From Terriglobia bacterium (GTDB lineage: Bacteria; Acidobacteriota; Terriglobia; Bryobacterales; Bryobacteraceae), in assembly GCA_021325235.1 (NCBI GenBank), contig JAJPHN010000011.1, positions 1-64,000 of the forward strand: a DNA stretch of 64,000 nucleotides. The letters run 5' to 3'. Position 1 is the first letter of the stretch. Every line of letters begins with the position of its first letter. A program made the position numbers and the translations under genes. The notes beneath the pieces were generated by a model that was not told the origin of the DNA, did not search any database, and was given only the letters and a program-made list of their open reading frames with translations. Shown one piece after another: positions 25,417 to 35,330 of the stretch.

Positions 25417-27999
25417 TTACTGCTCGCCCGCGTACAGGCTGCGGAGGCGGAACGAACGATAGGAGACGTGCGAGAAGTTGACCTGCTGCTGGAGAGCGCG
25501 CGAAGTCGTGTACTCCTTCAACTCGGTTGACGATCCGCCGACATAGCCGAGGTCGAAGAAGTAGTTGCCGTTGGAGAGCAGCTGGGTGCTGCCGACGGCG
25601 AACGAGTACGCGCCCAGATCGAGGTTGAGCACGGGCGTGGCGACGTGATGCGTTTCGTCGATACTCCAGGCCTGGCCGCGGCTGTTGCCGCCGCCCTCGA
25701 CGGCGACGCGAGTGTTGCCGTTGTCGAAGAGCGTGAGCAGCCCGTTGGCGGCGTACTGCGCGTCATGCTGGTGCGAATTCCAGGGGTAGGGATCGGAGGA
25801 ATTGGCGGTGAAATCGCCGTCCTTGCCGAGCCGCCAGAGGATCGCGCCGTCGCCGGAGCCGTTCTGGTAGCGGATCTTGACGACCCAGTCCTGGTGGCGG
25901 ATGGAGACGATCAGGTTGCCGTCGGGAGTGGGATAGATGGAGTTGGAATGCGTCCAGTCGTTCGCGACGCTGTAGTTCGGGTTGGTGATGGGAGGACAGC
26001 CGGGATTACCGCGGGTGCAGGTTTCGCCGAGCACGGCCGGGCGCGTGATGTCGAGGTGATCGAACTCGTTCCAATACCACTTGACGTTGAAATTGGAATC
26101 GAAGACGACGACCTGATCGCCCAGGACATCCACGGGACCTTTGCCCTGGTTGGCGACCTTTTCGGTGCTGCCGAAGACTGCGAACCAGCCGTTGGGCAGG
26201 GCCACAGCCTCATGATGGAGGGCGGTGATGGGATCGTCGCCGAACGCAACCAGGCGCTGGCTGAGGGCGGCGTAGTTGGTCTCCCAAACGATGTTGCCCG
26301 CCAGATCGTATTCGCGCACAAGGGCGAGGGTTCGGCCCGAATAGTCGGGAGTGTTCAGCAGGAAAGTGCCGCCTGGGAGAACGTGAGTGAAGTAACCGAC
26401 GCCGACCGAGGGACGCGCGAGATACCAGATCACCTGGCCTTGCGAATCAATGGCGTAAGGCGGCGCGCCGACCGCTTCGCCGGTGAAGGTGATCGGGTAC
26501 GCGGTATTGTTGGGGGCAGTAGGAGCCTGCACAACGGTGTAGGACGGGACAGCGCCATTCGGCACCGAGCCGGTATGGAAAGTGAGCAGCGGGCCAACGG
26601 TGTCGAAGGGACCGTTGTAGACATCCTGCTGAAGCTGGTAGGTGTTGTTGGCGCGCATACCGGCTACGTAGAAGTTCAGGCTGGTGGAACCGGTGCAGGT
26701 TTTGTTCGAGGTGGCCTGCCAGACGGAGTCGGAAGGAAGCTTGAAACGAACGCGAGCGGTGTGGCCGGCCGGGCAGGGCGGAAGGCTATAGAGCGCGACC
26801 AGCGGATTGGCGGTTGCGGTGACGACCGGATTGCCGCCGGTCACACGCGACGAGACGGAAAAAGTCGCGCTGGCGACGCCAGTGGCGCCGGTCGAAGAAC
26901 GAACATTGACCTGAATATCGAAGAGACCTTCGGAATCGGCAGGGGTCCAGGGGAAGGTATTGGAGTTGTACCAATCTTTCTTCACAGCGAGGGCGCTGCC
27001 GCTCGGAGCTTCGAGGAATTGGTAGGTGAAGGTGGCGCTGGAACTGCTCGAATCGTGAGCGGTAGCGGTCCAAACAACGGGCGCGCCGACCGGTGCGCCG
27101 GAAGAAACGGACGGCGTGAGCGTGACGCTGACGCTGCCGAAGCAGGAGAACGCGGCGGCACCGGCGATCAGGCCGATACGGGTGAAACGGCGATGCAGAC
27201 GCAGGAAGCACAACGCGGCGAGACCGGCGAGAAACAGGAACACCGAGGCGGGCTCGGGGACGGCCGGCGGCGGAGGCGTGACCGAGAAATTGCCGACTTC
27301 AAGTCCGTCATGCGGCGCGCCATTGGGAGTGCGCGAGTCGCCGCTCAGATTGTAGCTGGCAATCAAAGTGCCGGTGCCGGAAAGCTGATAGACGAAGTTG
27401 GTGGAACCAGCCCAGAAATCGCCGGTCGCGGCATCGTAGCCGAGACCGTAGAGGCCATTGAAGGGCGTCGTGATGGTACCGATTTTGGCGCCCGTGCTGG
27501 ACCATTCATCGATGAGATTGCCGGAGTCGCCTTCGGTGGTGAAGATATCGGTGCCGTTCGAGGTTACACCGACATGGGTAAAGCCGGTACTCCACGAGTT
27601 AAGAATCGAGCCGGTTGCGGTGGTGCGATACACGGTGCCGTCGTAGGCGGAAAACAGCAGATTGCTGCCCTGGACGCCGACATCGGTCAGCAGATTCGGG
27701 ATGGTGAAGCTACCGATTTGCGCGAGGCTGTTGTTGTATTCGGTAACGCTGCTGCTCGAGCCGGACGAAGAGGGCGTAACCGCGAAGTAATCGCCGCTGC
27801 CGTAGGAGCCGGCGGCGATTGCGCCCGCCGGGCCGAAATCCTGGAGATATGCGCCGCCGGTGCTGTAAAGCTGAACCGGGGTCTGGGTGTTGAAACCAAC
27901 AAATAGAGTGCTGGCAGGCAGGGTGACAGCGCCTGCCAGAAGAACCGCCGCATTTACCAGAAAGGCGCGAGCGGCCGGGAATGCTGACCTGGAATTCAC
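25417..27999 (-). CDS. Fusion of a PEP-CTERM secreted protein with an arylsulfotransferase-like protein
   Basis: I chose the GTG at 27999 (860 residues) because GGAG lies seven bases upstream; the TTG at 28005 is too close to it. Residues 1-28 form a signal peptide and about 30-240 a repetitive secreted domain. Residues 247-271 are a complete PEP-CTERM tag: VPEPAS, a hydrophobic stretch and the basic end RLHRR. This tag is normally the last part of a protein. Directly after it comes a second hydrophobic segment (about 275-288, like a signal peptide) and then an arylsulfotransferase-like domain, with WTHSNSIYPTPDGNLIVSIR and SHQHDAQYAANGLLTLFDNG. The gene looks like two secreted-protein genes joined in frame. 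The enzyme family moves sulfate between phenolic compounds; activity is not shown here. Confidence 0.8.
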   Translation of the reverse strand: MNSRSAFPAARAFLVNAAVLLAGAVTLPASTLFVGFNTQTPVQLYSTGGAYLQDFGPAGAIAAGSYGSGDYFAVTPSSSGSSSSVTEYNNSLAQIGSFTIPNLLTDVGVQGSNLLFSAYDGTVYRTTATGSILNSWSTGFTHVGVTSNGTDIFTTEGDSGNLIDEWSSTGAKIGTITTPFNGLYGLGYDAATGDFWAGSTNFVYQLSGTGTLIASYNLSGDSRTPNGAPHDGLEVGNFSVTPPPPAVPEPASVFLFLAGLAALCFLRLHRRFTRIGLIAGAAAFSCFGSVSVTLTPSVSSGAPVGAPVVWTATAHDSSSSSATFTYQFLEAPSGSALAVKKDWYNSNTFPWTPADSEGLFDIQVNVRSSTGATGVASATFSVSSRVTGGNPVVTATANPLVALYSLPPCPAGHTARVRFKLPSDSVWQATSNKTCTGSTSLNFYVAGMRANNTYQLQQDVYNGPFDTVGPLLTFHTGSVPNGAVPSYTVVQAPTAPNNTAYPITFTGEAVGAPPYAIDSQGQVIWYLARPSVGVGYFTHVLPGGTFLLNTPDYSGRTLALVREYDLAGNIVWETNYAALSQRLVAFGDDPITALHHEAVALPNGWFAVFGSTEKVANQGKGPVDVLGDQVVVFDSNFNVKWYWNEFDHLDITRPAVLGETCTRGNPGCPPITNPNYSVANDWTHSNSIYPTPDGNLIVSIRHQDWVVKIRYQNGSGDGAILWRLGKDGDFTANSSDPYPWNSHQHDAQYAANGLLTLFDNGNTRVAVEGGGNSRGQAWSIDETHHVATPVLNLDLGAYSFAVGSTQLLSNGNYFFDLGYVGGSSTELKEYTTSRALQQQVNFSHVSYRSFRLRSLYAGEQ

Positions 28000-28098
28000 G
28001 TTCAAACTCCTGAAAAGAAAATCAGTTAACGACTATCTGGGAGACATTACAGTCCCAAGCGAGTCTATCAGACTACGGAACGGATTTCTAAATATGGC

Positions 28099-29337
28099 CT
28101 AAAGGCTGTACGTGCGTCCGCGGTGAGCACCGATCAGGATCTGGAAGATGCGGTGGCCGATGAGCTCGTGAAGCGAAAGCAGTTCTTTGTTGGCTTCGAC
28201 GATGGAGCCTACGTCTTTGGGGTCGGAGACGGCGCCGCCGGCTTTGAGCGCATCGGTCGCTTCCCTGATGATGGGATCGGAGCTGACTTCGCCGGCCATT
28301 TCCCAGAGCGTGATGAAACGGTCGATGGAGGTCGGCAGGCTCATGGAGAAGACGGCGTGAGCACTGGTGGTGCGCGGCGGTTTGTAGTCGAGATTGAACG
28401 GACCTTCGTAGTTGTGGGCGCGCAGGAGTACGAGCACGTTGAGCCAGTCGAGGGGATTCACTAATCCGACGGCGATGTCGACATCGTGCTTGAGCCGGTA
28501 GCCGTCGTTGATGTCGAAGTGGAAGAGCTTGCCGCAGAGCAGCGCGCGTGCGAGCGAGGCACGCGGCGCGCCGCCCCACATGAGCTCATGCAGATATTCG
28601 GGATTTAAGCCGACCATCTCGGGATAGCGCACCAGTCCCGAGAAGATGAAGGCGAGCATGGCGTCGGAGGTGGGTAGCAGGATTTCGGCCTGTGGCTCGA
28701 AGGGCTTGGCTTCGAGGCAGTGCTTGAGCGGAGGACGCTTGTATTGCTTGGCGATGTGAATATCGGCTTCGCAGGCGGCGTTGATGCCGTCGGCGTACCA
28801 GCGCAGGGTCTGGGTTTCGTCGATGGCGCCCTGGGTATAGTAGCCGAGCGAACCGGGCCAGTAGACGCAGTATTGTGCGCCGAGCTCATGGCCGATGCCG
28901 ACGGTGTTCTCGAGACGGCGCTGGGTATAGGCGCGCACGTCGGGCGATTCGGCTGCGGGTCCGGCGGCCCAGACGGCGTGGTGAAAGGTCTCGGTTGTGA
29001 CCATGGAGCATTTCAGGCCATTTTTCGAGAGCGAGGCCTTGATGCGCGCGACGATTTCATCCTGCCTGGGCGTGAACAGATCTTGGGTGGGGATGACGTC
29101 GGTATCGTGCGTGCACCAGTAATTGACGCCCATTTTGGCGTACTCTTCGATAACGGTTTCGAAGGTGACCGGCGGGCGCACGGGCGCGTGAAAAACGGCC
29201 TGACCCTGATAGGCGGGAGCCCACTGTGGCCCCGTAATGAAGTAGCGGCGGCGCACGTCGGGGGAATAACCGCCGCCGCAGGCCTCGGTGAGACGGTCGA
29301 CAAGAGCGATCTGTTTATCGGGAGCGATTGGATTCAT
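28099..29337 (-). CDS. Xylose-isomerase-family protein
   Basis: This is a 412-residue TIM-barrel protein that keeps the pattern of class I xylose isomerase. The metal and catalytic residues line up by eye: His77 in CTHDTDVIP, His120 in TETFHHAVW, Glu209 and Lys211 in EAKPFEPQ, Glu247 and His250 in NPEYLHE, Asp275 in KLFHFDIN, Asp285 and Asp287 in KHDVDI and Asp317 in LDYKPPR. It should isomerise an aldose and a ketose, but no xylulokinase or sugar transporter is adjacent, so the natural sugar could differ. It stands between the sulfotransferase-like fusion and the hut operon, all on the minus strand. Confidence 0.82.
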   Translation of the reverse strand: MNPIAPDKQIALVDRLTEACGGGYSPDVRRRYFITGPQWAPAYQGQAVFHAPVRPPVTFETVIEEYAKMGVNYWCTHDTDVIPTQDLFTPRQDEIVARIKASLSKNGLKCSMVTTETFHHAVWAAGPAAESPDVRAYTQRRLENTVGIGHELGAQYCVYWPGSLGYYTQGAIDETQTLRWYADGINAACEADIHIAKQYKRPPLKHCLEAKPFEPQAEILLPTSDAMLAFIFSGLVRYPEMVGLNPEYLHELMWGGAPRASLARALLCGKLFHFDINDGYRLKHDVDIAVGLVNPLDWLNVLVLLRAHNYEGPFNLDYKPPRTTSAHAVFSMSLPTSIDRFITLWEMAGEVSSDPIIREATDALKAGGAVSDPKDVGSIVEANKELLSLHELIGHRIFQILIGAHRGRTYSL

Positions 29338-29378
29338 GGCGAAGCACTATCATAACCAGCTAGTTTTCGGTGCAAAAT

Positions 29379-29414
29379 GCGGTGTGGTTACCGCTCCCTC
29401 CGGTCGCGGCTCGG
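29379..29414 (-). repeat. Dispersed hairpin repeat, copy 4 (reverse orientation)
   Basis: Read on the minus strand it is CCGAGCCGCGACCGGAGGGA, then GCGGT-AACCAC-ACCGC, a five-pair hairpin. It sits between hutF and the isomerase gene. The upstream arm is conserved with the copies at 14511 and 19283. Confidence 0.7.
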
Positions 29415-29420
29415 AGGCAG

Positions 29421-30782
29421 CTAGTCCCACAGACTTCGCTGGACTTGCAGGAAGGCCGCGGTGATTGGTTCCTGGTCTTTGTGGCGGGCTTCAGAGATGA
29501 TCCGTTGGCCCGCGACGTAGACTTCGCGAATGGCGCCGCGTTGTGCAGCGAAGACGATTTGTGCGGCGAGAGATGCGCGATCGGCACCCGCGATAGAGAC
29601 ATGATTCAGATCGAAGACAGAGAAATCGGCGGGGCGGCCCGGTTCGAGTTCGCCCGCGGCGGTGCAAAGGCTGCGCGCTCCGCCGCGAGTGGCAAATTCG
29701 AGCAATTTTTCGGCGGGCAGGATGGCGCGGGAAAGCTGCTGGAGGCGCAGATGGTATTCGAGCTCGCGGGCATCTTCGAGCAGATCGATCTGCACGTTGC
29801 TGTCGGAGCCGAACGAGACATGGATGCCGCTGGCGGCCCATTTGTGTGCGGGTGCGATGCCGTCGCCGAGGTTGCGTTCGGTGGTCGGGCAGGCGCAGAT
29901 GTTCGCTTTGGCGCGTGCCATGGCGGCGATTTCTTGATCGGTGGTGTGAGTGGCGTGGACCGCGGTGAAGTTATGGGCGAGGATGCCGTGTGCGGCCAGC
30001 AGTTCGAAGGGGCGCGAACCGTACTCCGCGCGGCAGGCCTCGATTTCGGCGGGCTGCTCGGCGACGTGCATGTGCAGGGGTAAATTTTGCGTCCGGGCGT
30101 AAGCGGCGCATTGTTCCAGATAAGCGAGCGGGACAGCGCGAACGCTGTGAGGTGCGATGCCGATAGAAGCCGTGCCGCTGAGGGCGCTTTGTAAATCGGC
30201 ACTGTCGAGTAGAAATTGTTCCGGATCGGGCGTGATGAAACGGCGCTGGCGCAGATTGGGCTCTTTTTCGAAACCGGCGCGCGCGTAAGCGGTCCGTAGC
30301 AGCACGATGCGCAGACCCGTGTCGGCGGCGGCGCGAATCACGGTTTTGGCGAGCAGGTTCGGGTCGCTGTAACGGGTTCCATCGGGCTCGTGATGCAGGT
30401 AGTGGAACTCGCCGACGGTGGTGATGCCGGCCAGCAGCATTTCCAGAAATGCCATGCGCGAGACCGTGTAGATTTGGTCCGGAGTGAGGTAGTTCGCGGC
30501 GCGATACATCGCCTCGCGCCAGGTCCAGAAGCTGTCCGTTCCCGCGTTTGAGCGCTCTTCGACACGGCCGCGAATGGCGCGCTGAAAGGCGTGCGAATGC
30601 GCGTTGACGAAACCGGGGACAATTGCGCAATCGCGCAGGCGGGTGGCGCGTTCCAGATCGGCGGGATCGGAAGAGAAGCGCCGGATGATGCCCGCGTGAT
30701 CGGCGAACAACGCGACGCCGCTTTCAACGCGGCCGCCCCGCCAGACGTAATCCGGATACCAGCCGCGTTCCGCTTCGCTCAT
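29421..30782 (-). CDS. hutF: Formimidoylglutamate deiminase
   Basis: The ATG at 30782 gives 453 residues and overlaps the hutI stop by four bases (ATGA). This is an amidohydrolase with the metal motif NAHSHAFQR, a HMHVAEQ strand, AVHATHTTD and [11 protein letters not shown], which together fit HutF rather than the HutG/arginase type. It turns N-formimino-glutamate into N-formylglutamate and ammonia, the third step in the five-step histidine pathway. It is the last gene of the hutU-hutI-hutF operon. N-formylglutamate deformylase, needed next, is not in the window. Confidence 0.92.
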   Translation of the reverse strand: MSEAERGWYPDYVWRGGRVESGVALFADHAGIIRRFSSDPADLERATRLRDCAIVPGFVNAHSHAFQRAIRGRVEERSNAGTDSFWTWREAMYRAANYLTPDQIYTVSRMAFLEMLLAGITTVGEFHYLHHEPDGTRYSDPNLLAKTVIRAAADTGLRIVLLRTAYARAGFEKEPNLRQRRFITPDPEQFLLDSADLQSALSGTASIGIAPHSVRAVPLAYLEQCAAYARTQNLPLHMHVAEQPAEIEACRAEYGSRPFELLAAHGILAHNFTAVHATHTTDQEIAAMARAKANICACPTTERNLGDGIAPAHKWAASGIHVSFGSDSNVQIDLLEDARELEYHLRLQQLSRAILPAEKLLEFATRGGARSLCTAAGELEPGRPADFSVFDLNHVSIAGADRASLAAQIVFAAQRGAIREVYVAGQRIISEARHKDQEPITAAFLQVQRSLWD

Positions 30783-32035
30783 GAGCGCGAGTAGACCTCG
30801 CGGCCTGCGATGAAGACGCGCGCGGCGGGTTCCACGCCGGCGTGATACGCGATTTCGCGATAATCGCTGCAATCGTGAATGGCGAAATCGGCGAGCTTGC
30901 CGGGTTCGAGCGAACCGAGCGAATCGGCCAAATCCAGGCTGTAGGCGGCGTTGATGGTGGCGGCGGTGATAGCTTGGGCGGGCGTTATGTGCATCTGCGT
31001 AGAAGCGAGCGAGAGGACGAAGGGCATGGAGGGGGTGGGCGACGAGCCGGGGTTGAAGTCGGTGGCAAGCACGACGGCAAGGCCGCGGTCGATCATTTCG
31101 CGCGCGGGCGGAAAGCGTTTCGAGCCGAGGGTATGAGCGGAGGCGGGCAGCAGCACCGGTTGCACACCGCCGCGAAGAAGCGTCTCGATGCCGGCGCTGT
31201 CGGTTTGTTCGAGGTGATCGGCGGTGGCGGTGCGCAGTTCGCTCGCGAGTTCAACCGCACCCGAACGCGAAAGCTGATCGGCGTGGATGCGCAGGCCGAG
31301 ACCTGCATGGCGAGCCGCGGTAAGAATGCGGCGCGCACTCTCGACGGGGAAAATTTTCGGTTCGCAAAAGGTGTCGCAGTAGCAGGCGAGCTTCTCGCGC
31401 GTGAGGGCGGGCAGCATTTCGTTGACGATCAGGCGCTCGTAGCCGTCGCGATCGCCGCGAAACTCGTCCGGGATTTCATGGGCGCCGAGAAACGTGGGGA
31501 CGGTGCGCAGCGATCCGCTCTCATTGAGGTGACGGATGACACGCAGCATCTTCAGCTCGTCTGCAAGCGACAGGCCGTAGCCGGACTTGATCTCGATGGT
31601 TGTCGTGCCGTTGCGTAGAAACCATTTCAGGCGAGCCCGGGCGGCCTCGAACAGCTCGTCCTCGGAAGCCGCGCGGGTTTTGCGCACGGTGGAACGGATG
31701 CCGCCGCCTGCGGCTGCAATCTGCTCGTAGGTTTCGCCGCGCGCACGCCGCTCGAACTCATCGACACGTGTGCCGGCGAAGACGGTGTGGGTGTGTGCGT
31801 CGACGAAACCGGGCAGAACCACGCGGCCGCCGGCATCGATTACCTCGTATTCAGCGGTGATGCGGGACTCGATCTCAGCGCGTGTGCCGGTTGCTTCGAT
31901 GCGACCATCGCGCACCAGCAGCACGCCGTTTCGCATGATGGCGAGATCGCCCATTTCGGCACCGGTGCGCGCGCGCGGTGGTCCGGAAAGCGTGACCAGT
32001 TCGCTTATGCCGACGACGGCGAGCGGCTGTGGCAT
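30779..32035 (-). CDS. hutI: Imidazolonepropionase
   Basis: This is a 418-residue amidohydrolase. It has the zinc motif [11 protein letters not shown], then [27 protein letters not shown] and [15 protein letters not shown], all typical of HutI. It opens the imidazolone ring to give N-formimino-L-glutamate. Its ATG overlaps the hutU stop (TAATG), and its end overlaps hutF by four bases, so the three genes are translationally coupled. Length is as expected and motifs are complete. Confidence 0.95.
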   Translation of the reverse strand: MPQPLAVVGISELVTLSGPPRARTGAEMGDLAIMRNGVLLVRDGRIEATGTRAEIESRITAEYEVIDAGGRVVLPGFVDAHTHTVFAGTRVDEFERRARGETYEQIAAAGGGIRSTVRKTRAASEDELFEAARARLKWFLRNGTTTIEIKSGYGLSLADELKMLRVIRHLNESGSLRTVPTFLGAHEIPDEFRGDRDGYERLIVNEMLPALTREKLACYCDTFCEPKIFPVESARRILTAARHAGLGLRIHADQLSRSGAVELASELRTATADHLEQTDSAGIETLLRGGVQPVLLPASAHTLGSKRFPPAREMIDRGLAVVLATDFNPGSSPTPSMPFVLSLASTQMHITPAQAITAATINAAYSLDLADSLGSLEPGKLADFAIHDCSDYREIAYHAGVEPAARVFIAGREVYSRS

Positions 32036-33699
32036 TACGAACGGCGAAGCATCGGAATTTTCACATCATCGCGGCGCGCCACGCGAACGGCTTCTTCGTA
32101 GCCGGCATCGGCGTGCCGCATAATGCCGGTTCCGGGATCGGTGGTGAGCACGCGCTCGAGCCGGCGGTCGGCCTCTTCGGATCCATCCGCCACGACAACC
32201 ATGCCGGCATGCAGCGAATAGCCGATGCCGACTCCGCCGCCGTTGTGAATGGAGACCCAGCTTGCGCCGGCGGCAGTGTTGACGAGCGCATTGAGCAGGG
32301 GCCAGTCGGCGATCGCGTCGGAGCCATCGCGCATGCCTTCGGTCTCGCGATAAGGAGATGCGACCGAGCCGGTATCGAGGTGATCGCGGCCGATGACGAT
32401 GGGACCCTTCAGTTCGCCCGAACGCACGAGCGCATTCAACGCAAGGCCGAAGCGCGCACGTTCGCCGTAACCGAGCCAGCAGATGCGCGCGGGCAGCCCC
32501 TGGAAATGAATGCGTGCCTGGGCGAGATCGATCCAGCGCAGCAGATCGCGGTTTTCGGGAAAGAGCTCGCGAATCAGCTGATCGGTGCGGTGGATATCGG
32601 CGGGATCACCCGAGAGCGCCACCCAGCGGAACGGCCCGCGGCCTTCGCAGAACATGGGCCGGATGTATTCGGGGACGAAGCCGGGAATTTCGAAAGCATC
32701 GTTTGCGCCGGCGAGCGCCGCGTGCTTGCGAATATTGTTGCCGTAATCGAATGCGACTGCGCCAGCACGCTTGAGCGCGAGCATTCCCTCGACATGCTGC
32801 GCCATGGCGGACATGGAGCGGCGCACATATTCGCCGGGATCGCTGCGGCGCAGAGCAAACGCTTCTTCGAGCGATAGAGCATTCGGCACATAGCCGTTCA
32901 AGGGATCGTGAGCGCTGGTCTGATCGGTGACAATATCAGGCACGACGCCCCGGCGGGCGAGTTCCGGAATCAGATCGGCGCAGTTGCCGACGAGACCAAC
33001 CGATAGCCCGCGCTTCTGCCGGCGAGCGGCTTCGATGCGGTGCAGAGCGTCATCGAGATCCGCGGCGAGTTCGTCGCAATATCCGGTTTCGAGACGCTTT
33101 TCGATACGTTTGCGATCGACATCGATTCCGAGGAAACAGGCGCCGTTCATGGTGGCGGCGAGCGGCTGCGCGCCACCCATGCCGCCCATGCCGCCCGACA
33201 CGATGAACCGTCCGGCGAGCGCTCCGCCAAAATGTTTGCGCCCGGCGGCGGCGAAGGTTTCGTAGGTACCCTGCACGATGCCCTGGCTGCCGATGTAAAT
33301 CCACGAACCAGCGGTCATCTGACCGTACATGATCAGGCCGAGACGTTCGAGTTCGTGGAAATGTTCCCAGTTGGACCAGTCCCCGACGAGATTCGAGTTG
33401 GCAATGAGCACGCGCGGCGCATCTTTGTGCGTGCGAAAAATGCCGACGGGCTTGCCCGATTGCACGAGCAGCGTTTCGTCGTTTTCCAGCGAACGGAGCG
33501 AACGAACGATGGCGTCGAAGCATTCCCACGAGCGCGCGGCGCGACCGGTACCGCCGTAGACCACAAGCTCGTCCGGCTTTTCGGCAACCTCGGGATCGAG
33601 ATTGTTCATCAGCATGCGCAGAGCAGCTTCCTGCAGCCACCCTTTGCAGGTACGCTCGATTCCGCGCGGTGCTTTTACAACAGAGGCAGTGATAGGCAT
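32035..33699 (-). CDS. hutU: Urocanate hydratase
   Basis: This is a 554-residue urocanase, first gene of the local hut operon. It has the long conserved start ([34 protein letters not shown]), the NAD-binding stretch [16 protein letters not shown] and [13 protein letters not shown]. The enzyme uses tightly bound NAD+ to hydrate urocanate to imidazolonepropionate. The upstream sequence CGGAGAA gives a ribosome binding site. Histidine ammonia-lyase, which makes urocanate, is not nearby, so it must be encoded elsewhere or urocanate must be taken up. Confidence 0.96.
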   Translation of the reverse strand: MPITASVVKAPRGIERTCKGWLQEAALRMLMNNLDPEVAEKPDELVVYGGTGRAARSWECFDAIVRSLRSLENDETLLVQSGKPVGIFRTHKDAPRVLIANSNLVGDWSNWEHFHELERLGLIMYGQMTAGSWIYIGSQGIVQGTYETFAAAGRKHFGGALAGRFIVSGGMGGMGGAQPLAATMNGACFLGIDVDRKRIEKRLETGYCDELAADLDDALHRIEAARRQKRGLSVGLVGNCADLIPELARRGVVPDIVTDQTSAHDPLNGYVPNALSLEEAFALRRSDPGEYVRRSMSAMAQHVEGMLALKRAGAVAFDYGNNIRKHAALAGANDAFEIPGFVPEYIRPMFCEGRGPFRWVALSGDPADIHRTDQLIRELFPENRDLLRWIDLAQARIHFQGLPARICWLGYGERARFGLALNALVRSGELKGPIVIGRDHLDTGSVASPYRETEGMRDGSDAIADWPLLNALVNTAAGASWVSIHNGGGVGIGYSLHAGMVVVADGSEEADRRLERVLTTDPGTGIMRHADAGYEEAVRVARRDDVKIPMLRRS

Positions 33700-33734
33700 C
33701 CGTGGTTCTCCGGACGCCTACCACTTTACAGCGC

Positions 33735-34127
33735 TTACCGGATGCCGTCAGGTCCGGCCGGTGCGGCGGTTGGGGCCGGTAAACGGTTCTGGAGCGTGTC
33801 CCGGATTTCGGCGAGCAAAGCTTCCGAAGTAGTGGGGGGAGCAGCCAGCCGCTTGGTGAAGCGATTGAACGGAAGGACGATCAGAAAATACAAACCGGCG
33901 GCCTTAATCAGAAAGCTGATCACGGCGTTGATGAAGTTGCCGACACCGATGCCGAAGGGCTTGATGGCCGAGAAGTCGGGCTGGCCGCCCAAATGGCCGA
34001 GAATGGGCGTGATGATGTCCTTAGTCAGCGAATCGACGATGCCGGTAAACGCCGCGCCGATGATGACACCGACCGCGAGATCGATCATGTTCCCGCGCGA
34101 GATGAACGCTCGAAAGCCTTTCAGCAT
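33735..34127 (-). CDS. mscL: Large-conductance mechanosensitive channel
   Basis: The ATG at 34127 gives 130 residues with AAGGAG seven bases upstream; an ATG at 34199 would lie inside the upstream gene. The chain starts MLKGFRAFISRGNMIDLAVG, the conserved N-terminal helix and first membrane segment (pore-lining GVIIGAAF), followed by DIITPILG, a second membrane helix and a short cytoplasmic helix (SEALLAEIRDTL). MscL opens under membrane tension to protect from osmotic downshift. It probably shares a transcript with the upstream DUF481 gene. Confidence 0.94.
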   Translation of the reverse strand: MLKGFRAFISRGNMIDLAVGVIIGAAFTGIVDSLTKDIITPILGHLGGQPDFSAIKPFGIGVGNFINAVISFLIKAAGLYFLIVLPFNRFTKRLAAPPTTSEALLAEIRDTLQNRLPAPTAAPAGPDGIR

Positions 34128-34137
34128 GGTCAGCTCC

Positions 34138-35226
34138 TTACCTCGCGAATGTGGCGCGCAGTCCGGTTGTGAGCAGGATATCGTTGCTCTTACGGCCAAA
34201 GACCGGCGCGCTGAGATAGTTATCGGTTACGCTGATCTGCCAGCTGAGCCATTTGTGAATAGTCGTCGAAGCGCCGGCGTTGAAGGCCAGGCGATATTCT
34301 CCTGTACTTGGCGCAACGTAATAGCGAAGCGACTGGGTAATCGAAGTGACGCCGGTAAGTTTGTGAGTGAAATCGTCGCCGGCGTTCGCTTCGCCGAGGT
34401 TACGGGTGGTTTGAACCGCTGTACCGAGAGGACCGGTGAAGGAGAACGTCTCGTGCGTGTAGTTGCCACCGAGTAGCAGGTCGAGCGTGGTGCGATCGGT
34501 CTTGATCGCGTGGAAGCCCAATCCGCCGCCGCCGACGAAGCGAAAGTCGAGATTCTGGAAAGCGTCGTATTCTTCGGTGGTCATCACGTCCCAGAACCAG
34601 CGCGAATTGATGTTGTGATCGTAAGAAATTCCGCCGCGGGCCGCGTTGGCGGTGGGCGCGTTGGTTGAGACTCCGTTGGTTCCGACTACCGTTGCAGTCG
34701 AGTAAATCTGGTTGAAGAAGAGCTGGGTCTTGTCATTGTTAGTGGCGCGCGCTGCGTTGAAGGATGTCGTCAGCGTATCGGTGCGCGCGTTGCCGCGAGC
34801 GATGGCGAAACCGAGATCGAAATAACCGGCCCAGAGATCGAGCCAGCCTGGAGCGAGCAATCGTTCATATTTGGCTTGTTCGGCGGCGTTGCGAATGGTC
34901 GCGATCTGGCCGATCGGAGCGGTTGCTGCAGCGGCCGCGGTCGGTGTAGTTACAGTAACTTCCTTATTTTCGGTGCTTACTGTGCCGGTAACTTCCTTGC
35001 CCTGCGGTAACTTCACGTAGAGCGGATTATCCGACTTCACAGCTGTTACGGCGTTCCACGGGATTGTAACCTCACCCATAAACTCCGTTTTCATGACTAA
35101 GTTATCGCCATCTTTCTTTTCGATCGTGCCGCTGACAACGTCGCCGTTTTTCAGGGTGACCTGATCGGCCGCGAGCAGCCCGCAAAGAGAAAGAGAAATC
35201 ACTGCAATTTTCAGATATAGTTTCAT
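34138..35226 (-). CDS. DUF481 outer-membrane barrel protein with an SH3-like N-terminal domain
   Basis: This is a 362-residue protein with a signal peptide (about 1-20, ending LLAADQ). An SH3-like beta domain (about 20-75, including VTLKNGDVVSGTIEKKDGDN) is followed by an Ala/Thr-rich linker and a DUF481 barrel (about 125-362) with alternating amphipathic strands (LDLWAGYFDLGFAIARGNAR). DUF481 proteins are salt-induced outer membrane proteins in some bacteria. The neighbouring mscL gene, 10 bases downstream on the same strand, is also osmotic, which suggests osmotic stress as a theme. Function is otherwise unknown. Confidence 0.82.
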   Translation of the reverse strand: MKLYLKIAVISLSLCGLLAADQVTLKNGDVVSGTIEKKDGDNLVMKTEFMGEVTIPWNAVTAVKSDNPLYVKLPQGKEVTGTVSTENKEVTVTTPTAAAAATAPIGQIATIRNAAEQAKYERLLAPGWLDLWAGYFDLGFAIARGNARTDTLTTSFNAARATNNDKTQLFFNQIYSTATVVGTNGVSTNAPTANAARGGISYDHNINSRWFWDVMTTEEYDAFQNLDFRFVGGGGLGFHAIKTDRTTLDLLLGGNYTHETFSFTGPLGTAVQTTRNLGEANAGDDFTHKLTGVTSITQSLRYYVAPSTGEYRLAFNAGASTTIHKWLSWQISVTDNYLSAPVFGRKSNDILLTTGLRATFAR

Positions 35227-35330
35227 GTGTTATTTACAGAACCTCCGCGAAACACCTCAGATGCCGAAGAGTGCTAAGTAGATCCAATTACTCTGGCAAA
35301 GCGGGAGTAATGCGGTTAGAATTGCTCAGT

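Noticed and set aside
25645-27906. A plus-strand open frame of about 753 codons opposite the sulfotransferase-like fusion
   Set aside because: It is the antisense of a gene with clear family motifs, has a composition rich in Gly, Arg and Asp without any recognisable domain, and is explained by the scarcity of stop codons in GC-rich DNA.
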